Notes: generated by a model not told the origin, from the sequence alone. Shown: positions 22,809 to 33,954, counted from the stretch's first letter. The stretch is DNA of 64,000 nt from Psychromonas sp. MME1 (GCF_041080865.1 NZ_CP160906.1:2604001-2668000); one strand, 5' to 3'. Translations and numbers: made by a program.

Positions 22809-23668
22809 CCATTTTTACTCAGCAAAAAATTCATGCTTATGCACAATTAATGCGTATCGATAAACCAATCGGCACCCTATTATTACTTTGGCCTACCCTC
22901 TGGGCGCTATGGATAGCTGCACAGGGAATCCCTGACCTCTCGGTTTTAGCAGTTTTTGTAACGGGTGTATTCATTATGCGCAGCGCGGGTTGTGTGATCA
23001 ATGATTTTGCCGATAGAAATGTAGATGGTTTTGTAGAACGCACTAAAAACAGACCTTTACCTTCAGGGAGAGCGACAGGGAAAGAAGCCATCTGGCTATT
23101 TGTTGGGCTAATAATCTGCGCATTTTTACTGGTTTTAACACAGAATAAGTTGACTATTACACTATCTCTTGCAGCCCTATTACTGGCGTTTTGCTATCCA
23201 TTTATGAAACGTTTCACACATCTTCCACAGTTTGTATTAGGTCTCGCTTTTAGCTGGGCAATCCCCATGGCGTTTGCAGCACAGGCCAACCAACTTCCTT
23301 CGGTAGTATGGATTCTATTTTCCATCAATATTCTCTGGACCATTGCTTACGATACCTTATATGCCATGGTTGACCGTGATGATGATGTGAGAATAGGGAT
23401 AAAATCAACGGCCATTTTATTCGCTGATTACGATAAATTAATCGTTGCCTTATTACAGCTAAGTTGCCTTATCTTATTACTCATTGTTGGTATTATTGAA
23501 TCGTTAAGCAGCAGCTATTATGTGGCTTTGCTCATCGTTTTTGGCCTATTTGTGAAACAGCAAATGGATATAAAAGAGAGGGATAAAAAGGCCTGCTTTA
23601 AAGCCTTTTTAGATAACAACTATGTCGGATTAGTGATTTTTCTTGCTCTATTTATAAGCTACCTCTAA
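22805..23668 (+). CDS. ubiA: 4-hydroxybenzoate polyprenyltransferase
   Basis: This 287-aa membrane prenyltransferase attaches the polyprenyl chain to 4-hydroxybenzoate. Both Asp-rich motifs are visible ([23 protein letters not shown], and the [13 protein letters not shown] region), as are about eight membrane helices. It overlaps ubiC by 4 bp and meets the convergent disulfide reductase gene with a 4-bp overlap at 23665-23668. Confidence 0.96.
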   Translation: MTIFTQQKIHAYAQLMRIDKPIGTLLLLWPTLWALWIAAQGIPDLSVLAVFVTGVFIMRSAGCVINDFADRNVDGFVERTKNRPLPSGRATGKEAIWLFVGLIICAFLLVLTQNKLTITLSLAALLLAFCYPFMKRFTHLPQFVLGLAFSWAIPMAFAAQANQLPSVVWILFSINILWTIAYDTLYAMVDRDDDVRIGIKSTAILFADYDKLIVALLQLSCLILLLIVGIIESLSSSYYVALLIVFGLFVKQQMDIKERDKKACFKAFLDNNYVGLVIFLALFISYL

Positions 23669-25116
23669 CAGCCAGGCCCACACTCCATGCATTGATTTGC
23701 CATCGAGCTGCCTAATTTCAATTTGGCATTAAGGTCTCGCAAAGCTGTACGAACACCTTCTTCAATAACAGGATGGTAAAAAGGCATATCAAGCATCTGC
23801 GAAATAGTCATTCTATTTTGATGCGCCCAAGCTAAAAGATGTGCCAAATGTTCTGCCTGTGGGCCAATCATCTCAGCTCCCAGAAAACGTCCCGTACCAT
23901 GTTCCCCATAAATATTTAATAACCCTTTATTTTTCAGCATGACGCGACTACGCCCCTGATCTTCAAAGGAGACACTGCCTGTCTCAAAACAATGGCAACC
24001 CGTATACTTTTCACTCACCTGCTTATACGTTAAACCAACCATTGCCAGCTGTGGGTCAGTAAATACCGCTGCTAATGGTGTACGACGCAGACCAGCACGC
24101 ACATTAGGATAAACAGCTGCGTTACTACCTGCAATTTTACCTTGATCAGCCGCTTCGTGAAGTAATGGAATTTGGTTACTGGCATCTCCAGCGATAAATA
24201 TAGAGGGCTGCGAAGTTTGCATGGTATAGGGATCGGCAATCGGTACGCCTCGCGAATCACTATCTATCTCTATATTTTCTAAGCCTAAATTATCAATATT
24301 TGGTCGGCGACCAGTAGCAGCAAGCACATAATCAACTCGGCTTATTTGCTCTACGCCAGTTTTATCAATGTAAGTAATTTCAACAACATCACCTATACGA
24401 ACCATATTGGTGACATTCGCATCCGCATCTAAATAAAATTCATCGGAGAAAGTTTTCTGCGCATAGGCCATCACTTTAGGATCGGTAAAAGGACCAACTT
24501 GCCCACCCATGCCAAACATTAGCACCTTAACACCAAGGCGATGTAATGACTGACCTAGCTCCAAACCAATCACCCCTGGACCAAAAACAGCCACAGATTT
24601 AGGCAAATCAGTCCAATTAAAAAGGTCATCATTAATAATCAGCTTATCGCCTAATTCGTTCCAAACAGGTGGATAAGCAGGTCGAGATCCGGTCGCAATA
24701 ACAATGCGATCTGCGATTAACAGCGTATGATCATCAATCTGTAACGTTTTTTCATTAATAAAGCGTGCTTTACCAATAATTTTATCTTGAGTCGGAATAC
24801 CTTCTACAGCATCAACCACAAAACCGACAAAACGATCCCGTTCATCGCGCACACGCTGCATCACTTTCTGTCCATCAATGCGCACATCACCATCTACAAA
24901 GACACCAAAAGGCGCCGTATGCGCCGCACCATGCGCCGCCTCTGCCGCTGCAATTAGCAATTTGCTAGGCATGCAGCCGACACGGGCACAAGTAGTGCCA
25001 AATACGCCTCCTTCAATAAGCACAACCGAATCGTTTTTTTCTTTAGCGGCACGGTATGCTGCTAATCCAGCGGTCCCACCACCGATTACTGCTACATCTA
25101 CTTTAATTTCATTCAT
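23665..25116 (-). CDS. Dihydrolipoamide dehydrogenase-like FAD disulfide reductase
   Basis: This 483-aa protein belongs to the class I pyridine-nucleotide disulfide oxidoreductases. It has the FAD site [17 protein letters not shown], redox pair [15 protein letters not shown] site [13 protein letters not shown], second FAD motif FIAGDASNQ, and an interface HPVIEEG near the end. The redox motif differs from the GGTCLNVGCIPSK of standard Lpd, and the C-terminus adds three more cysteines (CMECGPGC). It is therefore a side branch and probably not the pyruvate dehydrogenase E3. It lies 123 bp after the peroxiredoxin-glutaredoxin gene on the same strand, hinting at thiol redox work. The substrate is unknown. 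Confidence 0.82.
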   Translation of the reverse strand: MNEIKVDVAVIGGGTAGLAAYRAAKEKNDSVVLIEGGVFGTTCARVGCMPSKLLIAAAEAAHGAAHTAPFGVFVDGDVRIDGQKVMQRVRDERDRFVGFVVDAVEGIPTQDKIIGKARFINEKTLQIDDHTLLIADRIVIATGSRPAYPPVWNELGDKLIINDDLFNWTDLPKSVAVFGPGVIGLELGQSLHRLGVKVLMFGMGGQVGPFTDPKVMAYAQKTFSDEFYLDADANVTNMVRIGDVVEITYIDKTGVEQISRVDYVLAATGRRPNIDNLGLENIEIDSDSRGVPIADPYTMQTSQPSIFIAGDASNQIPLLHEAADQGKIAGSNAAVYPNVRAGLRRTPLAAVFTDPQLAMVGLTYKQVSEKYTGCHCFETGSVSFEDQGRSRVMLKNKGLLNIYGEHGTGRFLGAEMIGPQAEHLAHLLAWAHQNRMTISQMLDMPFYHPVIEEGVRTALRDLNAKLKLGSSMANQCMECGPGC

Positions 25117-25173
25117 AAATCCTCCTAACAGCTGATTTATTCCCTATTTATGCTGCACGTTACGAAATTTAGG

Positions 25174-25213
25174 GTCAAAAAAAGCGCATTTTCAAAATCC
25201 TGAAAATACGCTT
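25174..25213 (-). terminator. Terminator after prx-grx
   Basis: An imperfect inverted repeat at 25182-25213 (stem AAGCG-ATTTTC) is followed on the minus strand by seven T residues. It separates the peroxiredoxin gene from the reductase downstream. Confidence 0.7.
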
Positions 25214-25239
25214 AAATATTGGTCTTATTTAAGGAAGTA

Positions 25240-25971
25240 TTAACCTTTAACGTAGGCGACTACTGCATCGCTATCACCAATATGTTTTCCATCAACAAAT
25301 AGTTGTGGCACAGTGGTTGCCCCTGTCACAGCTTTAAGGCTAACACTCGTTGCATCTTTACCTAATACAATTTCTTCAAAAGCAATATTACTTTCAGCTA
25401 AAACGGCTTTCGCTTTCGCACAGAAAGGGCAACCAGGCTTAGTAAAGAGAGCAACTGCAGCAGGTGCTTTCGCATTAGGGTTAATATAATTAAGCATGGT
25501 ATCTGCATCTGATACTTCAAATGGGTCGCCCGGCTTGTTTGGCTCAATAAACATTTTTTCAATCACGCCATCTTTAACTAACATGCTGTAACGCCAGCTG
25601 CGCTTACCAAAACCGATATCACTTTTATCAACTAACATTCCCATACCTTCAGTAAAGGTTCCGCAGCCATCTGGTACAACCGTGATATTTTCCGCTTCTT
25701 GATCGGCAAGCCATGCATTCATAACAAAAGTATCATTAACACTAATACAGACAATTTCATCAACGCCATTTTCTTTTAATACACCAGCTAATTCATTATA
25801 GCGAGGTAAATGAGTAGAAGAACAAGTGGGTGTAAATGCACCGGGCAGAGAAAACACTGCCACCGTTTTGCCAGCAAATAATTGATCCGTTGTGATCGTT
25901 GTCCACTCATCGCCTTTGCGAGCAGGGAATGAAACATTTGGTACTTTTTGTCCTTCGATATTATTTAACAT
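25240..25971 (-). CDS. Peroxiredoxin-glutaredoxin hybrid
   Basis: This 243-aa fusion has an N-terminal Prx5-type peroxiredoxin (peroxidatic Cys50 in [12 protein letters not shown]) and a C-terminal glutaredoxin with CPFC at 181-184, TVPQ and GDSDAV. It matches the Haemophilus influenzae hybrid Prx5 type, which reduces peroxides with glutathione using its own glutaredoxin domain. Both active sites are intact. It lies upstream of a disulfide reductase, which may help recycle the thiols (inference). Confidence 0.94.
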   Translation of the reverse strand: MLNNIEGQKVPNVSFPARKGDEWTTITTDQLFAGKTVAVFSLPGAFTPTCSSTHLPRYNELAGVLKENGVDEIVCISVNDTFVMNAWLADQEAENITVVPDGCGTFTEGMGMLVDKSDIGFGKRSWRYSMLVKDGVIEKMFIEPNKPGDPFEVSDADTMLNYINPNAKAPAAVALFTKPGCPFCAKAKAVLAESNIAFEEIVLGKDATSVSLKAVTGATTVPQLFVDGKHIGDSDAVVAYVKG

Positions 25972-26121
25972 TGCTATCTCCTAATTATCAGTAAAATTGA
26001 ATAAATAAATTTAAAATTGATTAACTTAACGACTTACCCGTCCCTATGAAAACATTATGGTGAAAAACATGCGAAAGGTAAAATCGTTTATATTTAAAAA
26101 ATTAATAGCTAAAACCTATTA

Positions 26122-27555
26122 TTAGCGGTGATTGCGAATAGCTTTAATTATTTCTGTCGTTGAACAACCGTCTTTAAATTGTAAAACCCTTACTTCACCA
26201 CCATTTGCGATGACTTCAGCGCCCCCTGCAATATCCTCAGGTTTATAATCCCCGCCTTTAACAAGCAAATCGGGTAATATTTGTGCAATTAAACGTTGTG
26301 GGGTCTCCTCACTAAACTCAACAACCCAATCAACTGCCCCAAGTCCGGCTAAAACAGCCATTCTTCTATCAACAGGATTAACGGGACGCCCCTCTCCCTT
26401 TAAACCACGTACAGACTGGTCACTATTAACAGCAACAATCAATCAATCTCCCTGCGTTTCTCTAGCTGTATTTAAATAGGAAACATGCCCCGCATGTAAA
26501 ATATCAAAACAGCCATTAGTCATAACCACTTTTTCACCACGATGCTGTGCCAGTTTAACAGCTAGCTGTAACTGCTCTTGACTAAGCACACCAAAACCAA
26601 TCTCTTGCTGACTATAAACGGCATTGGCAAGTTCAATAGTATTCACCGTAGACGTACCTATTTTACCCACTACAACCCCTGCGCCAGCATTGGCAAGTGT
26701 GCAGGCATGTTCGAATGAACTACCCGCGGCTAATGATGCTGCTAATACTGAAATAACCGTATCCCCAGCCCCAGTAACATCATAAACCTCTTGGGCCTGA
26801 GTTGGCAGATGAAATGCCTCGTGGCCACGGCGAATTAATGTCATGCCATGCTCACTACGTGTCACCAAAAGCGCTTGTAATTCATATTGTTCGATTAATG
26901 CTAAGCCTTTATCGACTAATTCTTGATCATTTTTGCAATGACCAACAACCGCCTCAAACTCAGCCAAATTAGGAGTTAATAATGTCGCACCACGGTATTT
27001 TTCAAAATTAGTACCTTTAGGATCAACCAATACAATCGCACCAGCATTTTTAGCCAATTGAATCATTTTTTGTACATCGGTGAGAGAACCTTTGTCATAG
27101 TCTGAAAAAATAACAACACGTAAGCCATTATCAAGACTCACTTGCATTTTATCTAATATCAAAGCGCTATCAATATCATGAAATCCTTCTTCAAAATCTA
27201 AACGCAATAATTGTTGATGGCGACTAAGTACGCGTAACTTAGTGATGGTAGGAAAGTCATTTAAGGTAACTAAATCCGTCTTTACATGAACTGATTTTAA
27301 GCCACTTGTTAATGCATTAGCAGCTTCATCGTTTCCGACTAAACCAATTAAAGTCGCCTTTCCACCTAAAGCTGCAATATTAAGAGCAACATTCGCAGCA
27401 CCTCCAGGACGTTCTTCAATCGATTCTACTTTAACTACAGGCACTGGCGCCTCTGGAGAAATTCTCCCAGTCGGCCCCTGCCAATACCTATCAAGCATAA
27501 CATCGCCAACAACTAAAACCTGCGCACTCTCATATTCTGGTAATGTTATTTTCAT
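26122..27555 (-). pseudogene. hldE: Bifunctional heptose kinase/adenylyltransferase with an in-frame TGA
   Basis: The frame encodes HldE (RfaE), which makes ADP-heptose for the LPS inner core: an N-terminal ribokinase-type kinase ([27 protein letters not shown], about 1-320) and a C-terminal cytidylyltransferase-like domain ([17 protein letters not shown]). An in-frame TGA at 26443-26445 stands where E. coli has Arg in GDRLIVAVN, a CGA to TGA type change. The downstream part ([15 protein letters not shown]) continues in the same frame and is well conserved. The kinase half would survive; the transferase would be cut. It may be a sequencing error, a recent mutation, or a strain with altered LPS. 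Confidence 0.88.
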
Positions 27556-27740
27556 AGGATCTCTCTTCTAGTTTTAAGATAATTTAGATAAACATTAAGA
27601 TTACCATATTCATCGTAAAATCACATTTTCCATGAATACAGATAACGACTTTTGACTTAGATCATAGGATAAAAAAGAGCTTCTTACAGATGCCACTCAG
27701 AAACCTATACTTAAACGTTCATCTATCAGGACTATCTGCT

Positions 27741-29682
27741 ATGTTAACTATATTATGTATCGACAATGATCAACAATGTCTCACTCAATTGCGACATGAC
27801 TTACAACTATTATTTACAGAAGCATTCGCTATCAGTACAGCAACTGATTTACAACAGGCCGATCTTTTTCTGTCACAACAATATACACAGGTAGCACTAA
27901 TTTTATGCTCACAAAAATTAATATCAGCTAACCCCCTCTCCATTTGGCAAAATGAAAAATATCAGGCCATCCGTAAAATCATTTATGCAAGAGAAGCAAC
28001 CGCAAACAATTAGTCGATAGCATCAATATTGCCCAATGCAACTACTTTTTAGCACTCCCTTACCACACAAAGGTACTACAAAAAATTATTAATGCGCAAA
28101 TAATTGATTACAACAAAAGTATCATAAATAAATGCAGTAACAGATTACAATCAAGCGATAATAGCGGGAAAGATGAAGTTATATTAAAACAAACAGAGAG
28201 CAAATTAAGCCACCAATTCCAAGAAAAATTTCTCGATTACTCTTTATATAGTGACTCCGAACTATCCCATTTAGTCATTGAATTTTTGTATAAAATTCTA
28301 GAAAAAAAGATGAGAATATAGTTTGGCGAAAATACAGTGCGAATCACATATTAACTCGCGAAGGTGAAAAAAATAACTTTCTTTGGTTTATCACAAAAGG
28401 GGAAGTCTTACTTAAAAAACGTAATGCACACGGAGAAAGTCAAGACATCACGGTAATGCAAGCAGGCATGATGGTCGGCGGTATGTCTTTTTTAACGGGT
28501 GAAGCTGCATTTAGTACAGGTATTACCCTTGTCGATAGCGAAGTAATTAAAGTTGATAAAGCGGTTTTTTCACAAATAATGCAATCGAACTCAGCATTAC
28601 TTGCTCCCTTTACTAATTTATTATTGCGTAATTTCAATCGTCGTTTACAGCATAGTATTTCGACAGAATTAGCATTACAAGAGACATTAAAATCTTTAGA
28701 AGCGGCACAGAATCAACTCGTCGAAAGCGAAAAAATGGCTGTTCTTGGACAATTAGTGGCGGGAGTTGCACATGAATTAAATAATCCGGTTGCTGCTATA
28801 TTACGTGGTTCAGACAGACTCACTACGCTTATATTATCCTTATTGCATTGCAATCAGGAAGGCGAATTTTCTAATTTAGCACGTCACACACTACGCCAAG
28901 GTTTAACACTCACACCACTTTCTACATCAGAAATTCGTCAACGAACAAAAATATTAATGAATAAGATGAATGACAAAAAACTGGCTAAGCAGCTTGTTAA
29001 TATGAATTTAGACGAATCAAAAATTCCACTTATAGCGGGGCGTAATTTACATGAAAGTATCGCTGTGCTGGACCAATTTCACCAGGTTGGTACTATTTTA
29101 CGCAATAGCAACGCTTGTGCTGTGCGTATTTCAGATTTAGTGAAAAGTTTAAAACATTATGCAGGACAAGATAACGATAAAACCGTAACGGCCGATATTC
29201 ATGAGGGATTAGAAGAAACGCTTATCATCTTTGAAAACAAACTAAAACACTATGAAGTAATAAAAGAGTATCAAAATATCCCCAAAATAGATTGTCACCC
29301 GATTGAGATCGAACAAGTCTGGACTAATATTATCGCTAATGCGATTGATGCTAAACAAAGTACACCCGGCAAGGGAATATTAAAGATATCAACAAAAGAC
29401 CAACCCTTTGGTGAAACACCTACCATTCAAGTAATCATTGAAGATAACGGCCCAGGAATACCAGAAAAGATACGCAGTAAAATATTTGATCTTAATTACA
29501 CAACCAAGCGAGAAGGTAATTTCGGACTAGGTATTGGGTTAACCATTAGCTCAGAAATTATATACCGTCACCATGGATTTATTGACATCGAATCAAAGGA
29601 GAACCAATTCACACGTTTTATTGTCACTTTACCCGTATTTAACCCTTGTATAGAGAGTAGCCACATGCATTTTGTAAGATAA
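27741..29682 (+). pseudogene. Receiver-cNMP-binding-histidine kinase sensor, two frameshifts
   Basis: Three frames join into one protein of about 645 aa. First comes a receiver-like domain (ILCIDNDQQ) whose phospho-acceptor position appears lost (VALILCSQKL). Next is a cyclic-nucleotide-binding fold (FLWFITKGEVLLKK, GGMSFLTGEAAFSTG), then a histidine kinase with its H-box (VAHELNNPVAAI) and an ATPase domain (NAIDAK, EDNGPGIP, GLGIGLT). One base is missing at about 27990. One A is missing from a run of seven at about 28305-28312. The ATPase end is intact. The ATG at 27741 gives the receiver start. The single-base homopolymer loss suggests sequencing error or slippage. There is no response regulator next to it. 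Confidence 0.75.
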
Positions 29683-29692
29683 AAAGACAACG

Positions 29693-30063
29693 CTATTTTT
29701 CAGGAATGCGAGCAATAAAAAGCAGCAACAGGGTAAGAATCAGCAGTAGCAAAAGTTGCAATAACAGATGCCCTTTTAGGAGTAATATGGAGATTAAAAA
29801 AGTAACCAATATCGTTAAGTAAATTTTTTTCTTGCGTGATGTAGTTATTTTTTTATCGGCCTCCCAATCCTGCAAGCCTCACCAATATAAGGTGTTGTTA
29901 ATAGCTTTTTATGCAGATAGGGAGAGCTACGTGAAAAACAGGCGAGAGCAAGAATAAGAAAAGGGGTCGTCGGTAACACGGGCAAAAAAACACCTAACAC
30001 ACCGAGAACGATGGACAAACAGGCAATAAAAATTAATAAATAACGGTAAATAATATTAGTCAT
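29693..30063 (-). pseudogene. ybaN: YbaN-type DUF454 membrane protein, one frameshift
   Basis: This is a small inner-membrane protein of the DUF454/YbaN family. Its first half has [32 protein letters not shown], here given as the family's LPTTPF and SSPYLH motifs. The second half (LQDWEADKK...) continues in another frame with two membrane helices. The shift lies at about 29870-29876 and would be fixed by one T. I start at the ATG at 30063 instead of the upstream TTG. The function of the family is unknown. A short repeat element sits directly upstream. Confidence 0.7.
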
Positions 30064-30077
30064 CAGCGCGTCTTTTA

Positions 30078-30239
30078 ATACCAATTCCGGTAAGTATGTG
30101 ATCTAAATTTTGCGCAGGAAAAGCAGCTTAATTCAAGGCGTAATTTGACGTAAATGGTTATTCCCTTTGCGAAAATTACAACGCAGCAGTAAGTTGTTTT
30201 AACCAGTAAAATAGATCAGCTATTTATCGGAATTGGTAT
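30078..30239. repeat. MITE-like element with 12-bp terminal inverted repeats
   Basis: The element is 162 bp and begins ATACCAATTCCG and ends with its exact complement CGGAATTGGTAT. It contains no coding frame. The terminal repeats can be extended imperfectly inward. It sits between ybaN and the rplS terminator. The ends suggest a non-autonomous mobile element of marine gammaproteobacteria. A target-site duplication is not clear, and no transposase is present in the window. Confidence 0.65.
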
Positions 30240-30259
30240 AATAATTATTGGAATTTAAA

Positions 30260-30284
30260 CAAAAAAAGCTCGCCATTGGCGAGC
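30260..30284 (-). terminator. Terminator of the rpsP-rplS operon
   Basis: A GC-rich 7-bp stem (GCTCGCC/GGCGAGC, 3-nt loop) is followed on the minus strand by seven T residues. A second 8-bp hairpin lies between it and rplS at about 30293-30320. Confidence 0.85.
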
Positions 30285-30339
30285 CTCTTTAAAGTCTGTT
30301 GAGATAAAACCAAACAGACTAAGGTAGCAATTTGAAAAA

Positions 30340-30693
30340 TTACTTCTTACCAAGCTTCTCTTTAATACGAGCCGCTTTACCAGTAAGTTCACGTAGGTAG
30401 TATAGTTTAGCTTGACGAACCACACCGCGACGTTTAACTTCAACGCTTCCTACAATTGGGCTGTGAGTTTGGAATACACGCTCAACACCTTCACCGTTCG
30501 AAATTTTACGAACTGTGAATGCAGAGTGTAAACCACGGTTACGTTTCGCGATTACAACACCTTCAAATGCTTGAAGACGCTCTTTACCACCTTCTTTTAC
30601 TCGTACACGTACAACAACAGTATCACCCTGTGAAAATTTAGGGATATCTGTACGCATTTGTTCTTTTTCAATTGCTTGTATAATATTGCTCAT
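30340..30693 (-). CDS. rplS: 50S ribosomal protein L19
   Basis: This 117-aa protein of the large subunit lies at the 30S-50S interface. The segments [25 protein letters not shown] and [13 protein letters not shown] are typical, and length matches E. coli (115 aa). It is the last gene of rpsP-rimM-trmD-rplS, the conserved gammaproteobacterial order, and ends before a strong terminator. Confidence 0.98.
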   Translation of the reverse strand: MSNIIQAIEKEQMRTDIPKFSQGDTVVVRVRVKEGGKERLQAFEGVVIAKRNRGLHSAFTVRKISNGEGVERVFQTHSPIVGSVEVKRRGVVRQAKLYYLRELTGKAARIKEKLGKK

Positions 30694-30734
30694 TTTAATA
30701 CCTTTAATACCTAGTTAGCTAATAACATCGCTAG

Positions 30735-31481
30735 TTAGTCGGAGCTACTTTCCAGTGCAGCAAGCAATTTTGCTTGCTCGTCAGTCAGAGCTAGGTTAGT
30801 TAATAAATCAGGCCTTCTCTGTTTCGTGCGTAACAGTGACTGTTGCAATCGCCACAGGCGAATCTTCTCATGATCACCGCTTAATAAGACACTCGGAACT
30901 TGCTTTCCATCTAACACCTCTGGACGCGTATAGTGCGGGCAATCTAGCAAGCCATCCGCAAAGGAGTCTTGCTCGGCTGATTGCACATGACCTAAAACAC
31001 CCGGTACAAATCGTACCACAGCATCAATTAAGATCATGGCAGGCAACTCACCACCACTTAACACATAATCACCAACAGACCACTCTTCGTCTATCAAGTT
31101 TTCGATTACACGCTCATCAATCCCTTCATAACGCCCTGCCACTAATATCAACGCATCGCTGCTCGATAAGGACTGTGCACCACAATGGTCTAAACGTTGT
31201 CCTTGAGGAGAAAGGTAGATAACCTTTGCCTCATGTCCTGCCTCTCTTGCGGCCTGCTTTGCTGCTAAAATGGCATCCTGTAAAGGCTGCACCATCATCA
31301 ACATACCAGGGCCACCACCATAGGGACGATCATCGACCGTTCTATGTTTATCTAATGTAAAATCACGCGGATTCCAACACTCAATAGAGAGCAGTTTATT
31401 CTTTACCGCTCGACCTGTTACCCCATTTTCGCTGATGGCCCGAAACATTTCCGGGAAGAGGCTTACAACCCCAATCCACAT
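30735..31481 (-). CDS. trmD: tRNA (guanine-37-N1) methyltransferase
   Basis: This 248-aa SPOUT enzyme methylates G37 of tRNAs that read CNN codons, preventing frameshifting. The deep trefoil-knot motifs are seen ([38 protein letters not shown]). It sits between rimM and rplS in the standard order, with 19 bp to rimM and 41 bp to rplS. Confidence 0.98.
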   Translation of the reverse strand: MWIGVVSLFPEMFRAISENGVTGRAVKNKLLSIECWNPRDFTLDKHRTVDDRPYGGGPGMLMMVQPLQDAILAAKQAAREAGHEAKVIYLSPQGQRLDHCGAQSLSSSDALILVAGRYEGIDERVIENLIDEEWSVGDYVLSGGELPAMILIDAVVRFVPGVLGHVQSAEQDSFADGLLDCPHYTRPEVLDGKQVPSVLLSGDHEKIRLWRLQQSLLRTKQRRPDLLTNLALTDEQAKLLAALESSSD

Positions 31482-31500
31482 CGCTTATCTCCTAGGGTAA

Positions 31501-32028
31501 TCAGAAATCAGGTTCCCAATTAACTTCAATTAGTTTATTTTTAATATCTATATTAGAAATAACTTGCTGTTCAATAAACGGAATTAACCGTTCTTTTTGT
31601 CCAAAAGCATCGTTCGAGTTGGCTTTTACAACAAGCACATCATTCGAGCCTGTCTCCATCATATCGGTGACAACACCTAAATGATAACCTTTGTCAGTGT
31701 GAACCTGACACCCGATTAAATCGCGCCAGTAGAAATCATCTTCCAATTCAGGAAGTTCTTTTGAGTCAACAAACAGTTCCAAACCCACTAAGGCTTGGGC
31801 ATCTTCTCTGACATCAAATTCTGCTACTTTTGCAACAAAACCATTATTGTGGCGTTTCCAATCCGTTATAATAACATCTTGAAATTGCCCCTTTGATTTC
31901 ATTAGCAGCGGCTTATATTCAAAAATACTTTCAGCATCATCGGTGTAGGAGTGGACTTTTAACCAGCCTTTGATGCCATATACCGCACCAAATTTACCTA
32001 TTACAATTGGCTCTGCTACTTTGCTCAC
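31501..32028 (-). CDS. rimM: Ribosome maturation factor RimM
   Basis: This 175-aa protein helps mature the 30S head and binds S19. An N-terminal beta-barrel ([22 protein letters not shown]) and a C-terminal PRC-barrel ([21 protein letters not shown]... [10 protein letters not shown]) are evident. It follows rpsP by 24 bp in the rpsP-rimM-trmD-rplS operon. Confidence 0.96.
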   Translation of the reverse strand: MSKVAEPIVIGKFGAVYGIKGWLKVHSYTDDAESIFEYKPLLMKSKGQFQDVIITDWKRHNNGFVAKVAEFDVREDAQALVGLELFVDSKELPELEDDFYWRDLIGCQVHTDKGYHLGVVTDMMETGSNDVLVVKANSNDAFGQKERLIPFIEQQVISNIDIKNKLIEVNWEPDF

Positions 32029-32052
32029 CTAAGTCTCCTCACCAGACTGCAA

Positions 32053-32301
32053 TTATGCAGCTACAGCGTTATCTTTTACTAATTTAGCTACACGATCACT
32101 TAGCTGTGCGCCAAGACCAACCCAATGGTTGATACGATCTGTATCTAAACGTATTTTTTCTGCTTGACCTTGTGCGGTAGGGTTAAAGAAACCTACTTTC
32201 TCAAGGAAACGACCGTCACGCGGGCTACGGCTATCAGTTACTACCACTTGGTAGAATGGGCGTTTTTTTGCGCCACCACGAGCTAAACGAATAGTTACCA
32301 T
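32053..32301 (-). CDS. rpsP: 30S ribosomal protein S16
   Basis: This 82-aa small-subunit protein is first in its operon. It shows [18 protein letters not shown] and the [16 protein letters not shown] segment, and length equals E. coli S16. I use the ATG at 32301; the extra ten codons upstream in the frame are not part of the family. A promoter with TATAAT lies about 75-100 bp upstream. Confidence 0.97.
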   Translation of the reverse strand: MVTIRLARGGAKKRPFYQVVVTDSRSPRDGRFLEKVGFFNPTAQGQAEKIRLDTDRINHWVGLGAQLSDRVAKLVKDNAVAA

Positions 32302-32375
32302 ATCGTCCTCTATTTTATTGTTAAACGTCATTAGTCAGAACATTCTGACCACCAGCTTTTGTAGAAAGCCGCAAA

Positions 32376-32403
32376 ATTATACTCTTCTTAAGCAAAAGAA
32401 CAA
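32376..32403 (-). promoter_or_regulatory. Promoter of the rpsP operon
   Basis: On the minus strand a perfect -10 TATAAT (32376-32381) lies 16 bp from a weak -35 TTGTTC (32398-32403), about 75 bp upstream of the rpsP start. Confidence 0.55.
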
Positions 32404-32469
32404 TCAAAATCACACTTTGATCTGTTTTTTGATGACTTGAACAGCTCGATTTCGTTAATTAATAACGAA

Positions 32470-32511
32470 AAATAAAAAGCCTCTTGGTTGAATGAACAAC
32501 GAAAGAGGCTT
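32470..32511 (-). terminator. ffh terminator
   Basis: A 9-bp stem (32477-32485 with 32503-32511) is followed by TTTATTTTT on the minus strand, 25 bp past the ffh stop. Confidence 0.8.
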
Positions 32512-32535
32512 AATAAACAGATCAATAAGAGATCG

Positions 32536-33954
32536 CTATTTCTTTTTAAAAGCACCTAATCCGGGAGGCATTCCCATCCCCCCCATACCACCCATACCAC
32601 CCATACCAGGAGGTAACATGCCTTGCATGCCACTCATCATTTTACGCATTCCGCCCTTCGCAGACATTTTCTTCATCATTTTTTGCATCTGCGTAAATTG
32701 TTTAAGCAATTTATTTACATCTTGAATTTGCGTCCCCGAGCCAGCTGCAATGCGGCGCTTACGCCCACCTTTAATTATTTCGGGTTTAGCACGCTCTTTT
32801 TTAGTCATAGAATTAATAATGACTTCCATTTGGTTGGTGCTTTTATCATTGACTTGGTTTTTAACTGCATCAGGTATTTGCCCCATACCTGGCAATTTAT
32901 CCATCATGCTGGTCATACCGCCCATATTTTTCATCTGCACTAACTGTTCACGGAAATCATCAAGGTCAAAACCTTTGCCTTTTTTAATTTTATTCGCTAA
33001 CTTTTCGGCTTTCTGCTTATCTACTTTCGTTTCAATTTCTTCGATTAACGAAAGCACATCACCCATTCCTAAAATACGCGATGCAATACGATCTGGGTAA
33101 AATGATTCTAAGGCATCTATTTTTTCACCCATACCGATAAATTTAATCGGTTTTCCAGTGATATGACGAATAGATAGCGCGGCACCACCTCGAGCATCAC
33201 CATCGGCTTTAGTCAAAATAACGCCCGTTAATGGCAGCGCTTCATTGAACGATTTTGCCGTATTAGCCGCATCTTGGCCGGTCATAGCATCAACAACAAA
33301 TAACGTTTCAATTGGATTGATGGCCTGATGAAGTGCTTTAATCTCATCCATCATCGCACTATCAACATGCAAACGACCAGCCGTATCGACGATCACCACA
33401 TCAATGAATTTTTTCTTCGCATGTGCAATCGCAGCATTGGCAATATCAATTGGATCTTGCGTAATATCACTAGGGAAAAACTCAACATCAACCTCGCCAG
33501 CTAATGTTTCTAACTGCTTAATTGCCGCAGGGCGGTATATATCAGCACTAACAACCAGCACACTTTTTTTATCTCGCGTTTTTAATAAACGCGCCAATTT
33601 AGCAACAGAGGTCGTTTTACCAGCCCCCTGCAATCCTGCCATTAATAAAATTGCTGGCGGCTGTATTGCTAAATTTAATGATTCGTTAACCTCACCCATC
33701 GCCAATTCAAGTTCATTTTGGACGACTTTAATGAAAGCTTGACCGGGGCTTAAACTTTTAGCAACTTCTTGACCTACTGCCCTTTCTTTTAATGCCTTAA
33801 TAAAATCACGAACAACAGGTAAAGCAACATCTGCTTCTAATAAAGCCATACGTACTTCACGTAAGGTCTCTTTAATATTATCTTCTGTTAAACGTCCTTT
33901 ACCGCTGATATTCTTCAGGGTTTTCGACAGTCGATCGGTTAAATTCTCAAACAT
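32536..33954 (-). CDS. ffh: Signal recognition particle protein Ffh
   Basis: This 472-aa GTPase binds signal sequences of nascent membrane proteins together with 4.5S RNA. N domain, G domain (GLQGAGKTTS P-loop, VDTAGR, TKADGDARGG) and a methionine-rich M domain (GMTSMMDKLPGMG, GSGTQIQDVNKLLKQF) follow in order. The tail is a run of GMGG/GGM repeats, longer than in E. coli Ffh (453 aa). It is divergent from ypjD, the usual gammaproteobacterial arrangement. Confidence 0.98.
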   Translation of the reverse strand: MFENLTDRLSKTLKNISGKGRLTEDNIKETLREVRMALLEADVALPVVRDFIKALKERAVGQEVAKSLSPGQAFIKVVQNELELAMGEVNESLNLAIQPPAILLMAGLQGAGKTTSVAKLARLLKTRDKKSVLVVSADIYRPAAIKQLETLAGEVDVEFFPSDITQDPIDIANAAIAHAKKKFIDVVIVDTAGRLHVDSAMMDEIKALHQAINPIETLFVVDAMTGQDAANTAKSFNEALPLTGVILTKADGDARGGAALSIRHITGKPIKFIGMGEKIDALESFYPDRIASRILGMGDVLSLIEEIETKVDKQKAEKLANKIKKGKGFDLDDFREQLVQMKNMGGMTSMMDKLPGMGQIPDAVKNQVNDKSTNQMEVIINSMTKKERAKPEIIKGGRKRRIAAGSGTQIQDVNKLLKQFTQMQKMMKKMSAKGGMRKMMSGMQGMLPPGMGGMGGMGGMGMPPGLGAFKKK

